Shown: positions 61,735-64,000 of the stretch, piece by piece
How the letters are laid out: each line of letters begins with the position of its first letter
Numbering within the stretch: position 1 is the stretch's first letter
Assembly (NCBI RefSeq): GCF_040412425.1
Contig: NC_089766.1
Coordinates: 18,492,192 to 18,556,191, forward strand
DNA from: Macrobrachium rosenbergii
Taxonomy: Eukaryota > Arthropoda > Malacostraca > Decapoda > Palaemonidae
Length of the DNA stretch: 64,000 nucleotides
Direction of reading: 5' to 3'
Notes under the pieces: model-generated
The model's input: the letters and a program-made list of their open reading frames with translations, nothing else
Databases searched by the model: none
Told to the model about the DNA's origin: nothing
Program-made: the position numbers and the translations under genes

Positions 61735-63273
61735 CAGGTACATTTATTTTGTCAACGTTTCACGATTCATAATCGCATCCTCAAGGCTATAATAAAGATA
61801 CAAACGAACTTAAAACCAACCACTGCATAATCCATTAAAATTACGCAATATTTAATCAAATTTAATGAACATCAACATGTAGAAAACTTGAGAGTAATTT
61901 ATAAACATCTTAAAACACGAAATTATACTAAACACTTAAAATATGTACAAAATATCTATAAGATTCTAAAAACAGTAAAATTATATAAAACACTAAAAAA
62001 TTAAGGCCTTTATGTACATTATCCTCGCAAAGGACAGGCAGTGACTGAAAGAGTTTCGTAAAAACAAACAACGCACCTTAGGCAATAAACAACTGAACAG
62101 AGGAGGATTGCGTATTAAAAGACGAAACTATCTTTTTTATCATAATGGACTCCAAGATTGTTAGGTTGTTTTCATTATGTACTTGACCTATAATTGTAAA
62201 GTCCTTATCTTCAATGTATGTTTTACATGGCTTAGATTTGTTAATTTCCCATCAAAAGTAAACCAATTAGAGGTATGGGTGAAGTCTTTCACCCATACCT
62301 CTAATTGGTTTACTTTTAATGAAGAAATTAACTTTCTTTCTCAATATCTTAAAAATAACTGCTTCCCAGACAAACTATTGTTTAAAATGCTTAGGAAAAT
62401 GCTAAATGCTGGGTTCATGAGGTACCATCAGTTTCGACAGCACCAAAATTAAAAATGTTTGCGGGCTTCCTTTTTTTTTCATAATGCCTTTTCAGAAAAA
62501 AGTTCCTGACAATAATTCAAAAAGAATTCCCGGCCTTAAACCTTAAAATTGTTCCAAAAAATCCATTAACGATCGGATCTCTGTTCAAAATGAAAGACCT
62601 CCTCAGTCCTCTTCTAAAATCTAATGTTATTTATAAATATACGTGCCCGAGATCACGGGACTTATGTGGGTTGTACGAAGAGGCTACTCAAAGTGAGAAT
62701 AGATTCTCACAGGGGCGTAAGTTTTAGAACGGGCAGTGGATTAACAAATCCCGAACAGTCAAATATTAGGAGCCATTCTAAGTCATGTAAAACATACATT
62801 GAAGATAAGGACTTTACAATTGTAGGTCAAGTACATAATGAAAACGACCTAACAATCTTGGAGTCCATTATAATAAAAAAGATAGTTCCGTCTTTTAATA
62901 CGCAATCCTCCTCTGTTCAGTTGTTTATTGCCTAAGGTGCGTTGTTTGTTTTTACGAAACTCTTTCAGTCACTGACAGTCCTTTGCGAGGATAAGGTACA
63001 GAATGGCCTTAATTTTTTAGTGTTTTATATAATTTTACTGTTTTTAGAATCTTATAGATATTTTGTACATATTTTAAGTTTTTAGTATAATTTCGTGTTT
63101 TAAGATGTTCATAAATTATTTTCAAGTTTTCTACATGTTGATGTTCATTAAATTTGATTAAACATTGCTTAATTTTAATGGATTATGCTGCGGTTGGTTT
63201 TAAGTTCGTTTGTATCTTTATTATAGCCTTGAGGATGCGATTATGAATCGTGAAACGTTGGCAAAATAAATGT
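61735..63273 (+). mobile_element. Penelope-like element, two head-to-head copies
   Basis: The right copy (62288-63273, plus) ends GAAACGTTGGCAAAATAAATGTAC. The left copy (61735-62283, minus) is its reverse complement and ends at the same GTACATTTATTTTG. The two meet at a perfect hairpin (AAGTAAACCAATTAGAGGTA and its complement, 62253-62317) with a 4-bp spacer. The left copy lacks about 450 bp that the right copy has between about 62337 and 62780. Inverted, 5'-truncated double copies are typical of Penelope-like insertions. The right copy encodes a GIY-YIG region; the RT is absent because of 5' truncation. Confidence 0.85.
62290..62935 (+). pseudogene. Penelope-like C-terminal region with GIY-YIG endonuclease
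   Basis: The first frame (to 62452) reads WFTFNEEINFLSQYLKNNCF, the linker between RT and endonuclease. After frame changes, 62624-62935 carries the GIY-YIG nuclease: GTYVGCTKRLLKVRI (the family's Y-V-G version of the YIG block with the catalytic Arg), then DSHRGVSFRTG and LTILESIIIKKIVPSFN (with the conserved Glu in LES). The frame ends QLFIA and a stop at 62935. This nuclease nicks target DNA for Penelope-type retrotransposition. Without RT the copy is dead. Confidence 0.82.
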
Positions 63274-64000
63274 ACAGTACATGGAATCCAACACAGTTGA
63301 AGAATTAGTAGACCTACCAAAGCAGAGGTATAAATATAAGCGGTTTTACAAAAGATTAGGCCCAACCACTCGAAAGCAGGGACAAGTCAATTAAAAGATT
63401 ATACAGGGTAAAATACTGACCACCAAAAAATGACCTTGTAAAGAGTAAGCTGATTACATATGTTAAAAGTGCAACTCAATAAATTCTCCTTATGGTAAAC
63501 AATAAAATTTTTTCTTGTAAAGTGAACATTTTCACACAAAAAAAATATATTAAACATATGAACACATAGAAAATATATATTAGGTGAATAATTAGTAATT
63601 AAGTAAGTAATTTTATCTCTAAGGTCATTCTTGAACATTTTACTAATACAGTGGTTCAAATACTACATGCCAGGGCTAAGATTAAAATTACAACCTTGGC
63701 AGCTTCCTTTAAATTCATTGATAATATTTTACTCTGCTTGTGTCCTCTTGTTTTGTTAGCCTTTCCAAGCAGCCCTTCAATGCATCCATCTTCCATGTTG
63801 ATCTTGCCTTCGTGGTCCATTTGTTGCAAGTGGTCTGTCAGTTTGTCTGCTCATTCGTTTTTTTCTGCTTTTTGTTCTTCCGATGCAATGGCAGTTTAAT
63901 CCGAAGTTCAGGAGTTTTTCTTGGTCATCAGTAAGCACTACTTCAGTCGGATGGACGTAACCTTCTTTTGTCGTTCATTCCTTTAGACTTAAATTTGTAA
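63274..64000. other. Unassigned, possible coding trace on minus strand
   Basis: The minus strand of 63899-63651 has one stop near its start and then an open run (GCIEGLLGKANKTRGHKQ, ending LALACSI) of about 65 codons. It could be an exon or element fragment, but its antisense frame is equally open and I recognise nothing. The remaining sequence is AT-rich. Confidence 0.25.

Noticed and set aside
61735..63273. Hammerhead ribozyme in the Penelope-like terminal repeats
   Set aside because: Penelope-like elements often carry hammerhead motifs, but I found no CTGATGA plus GAAA core in the right arrangement here.
63651..63899. Open frames on both strands as coding sequence
   Set aside because: Both strands are similarly open, one has an internal stop, and no family is recognised; left as an uncertain trace.

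Overview
This is a eukaryotic, repeat-dominated window with no complete host protein-coding gene that I can recognise. It contains very many (TC/GA)n tracts of 40-95 bp, long (AT)n tracts, intron-like AT-rich sequence, arthropod-type transposable elements and several short interspersed repeats that I remember from decapod crustaceans. My best guess is a decapod shrimp or related crustacean. This rests on remembered repeat families, not on a search.

Layout. 1-13.8 kb: microsatellites, a tRNA-derived SINE (1838-2115), two copies of a second SINE-like family, a small Penelope-like fragment with inverted ends (4498-4925), an 84-bp duplication, a roughly 41-bp minisatellite (10305-11160) and a foldback element (12092-12495). 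14.0-21.4 kb: a CR1/L2-like non-LTR retrotransposon (called LINE-A here) split by a 2618-bp piggyBac-type DNA transposon with TTAA target duplications. 21.6-22.6 kb: an array in which a unique core of about 50 bp alternates with long (CT)n tracts. 22.8-23.1 kb: the 3' end of a second LINE (LINE-B) with an (AAT)n tail. 23.9-29.6 kb: a decayed BEL/Pao LTR retrotransposon. 33.4-35.2 kb: a decayed minus-strand LINE (LINE-D). 36-38.3 kb: small tandem repeats. 40.1-41.5 kb: LINE-B on the minus strand with a MITE and a SINE nested inside it. 43.6-48.0 kb: a nearly full-length but broken minus-strand LINE (LINE-C) whose ORF1 carries CCCH zinc fingers. 48.5-49.2 kb: a third LINE-B 3' end. 53.7-55.3 kb: four exon-like intervals on the minus strand with canonical splice sites, the only candidate for a host transcript of any size. 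58-61.7 kb: very long (AT)n tracts and a second foldback copy. 61.7-63.3 kb: a Penelope-like element made of two head-to-head copies, one with an internal deletion, carrying a GIY-YIG endonuclease region.

The genes here are mobile-element genes, nearly all disabled by frameshifts or stops. Their interest lies in nesting order, ORF1 domain architectures, subterminal palindromes of the piggyBac element and the association of microsatellites with element ends. I did not find a CRISPR array, operon, rRNA or intact tRNA. Coordinates of element ends are approximate unless a target duplication is given.
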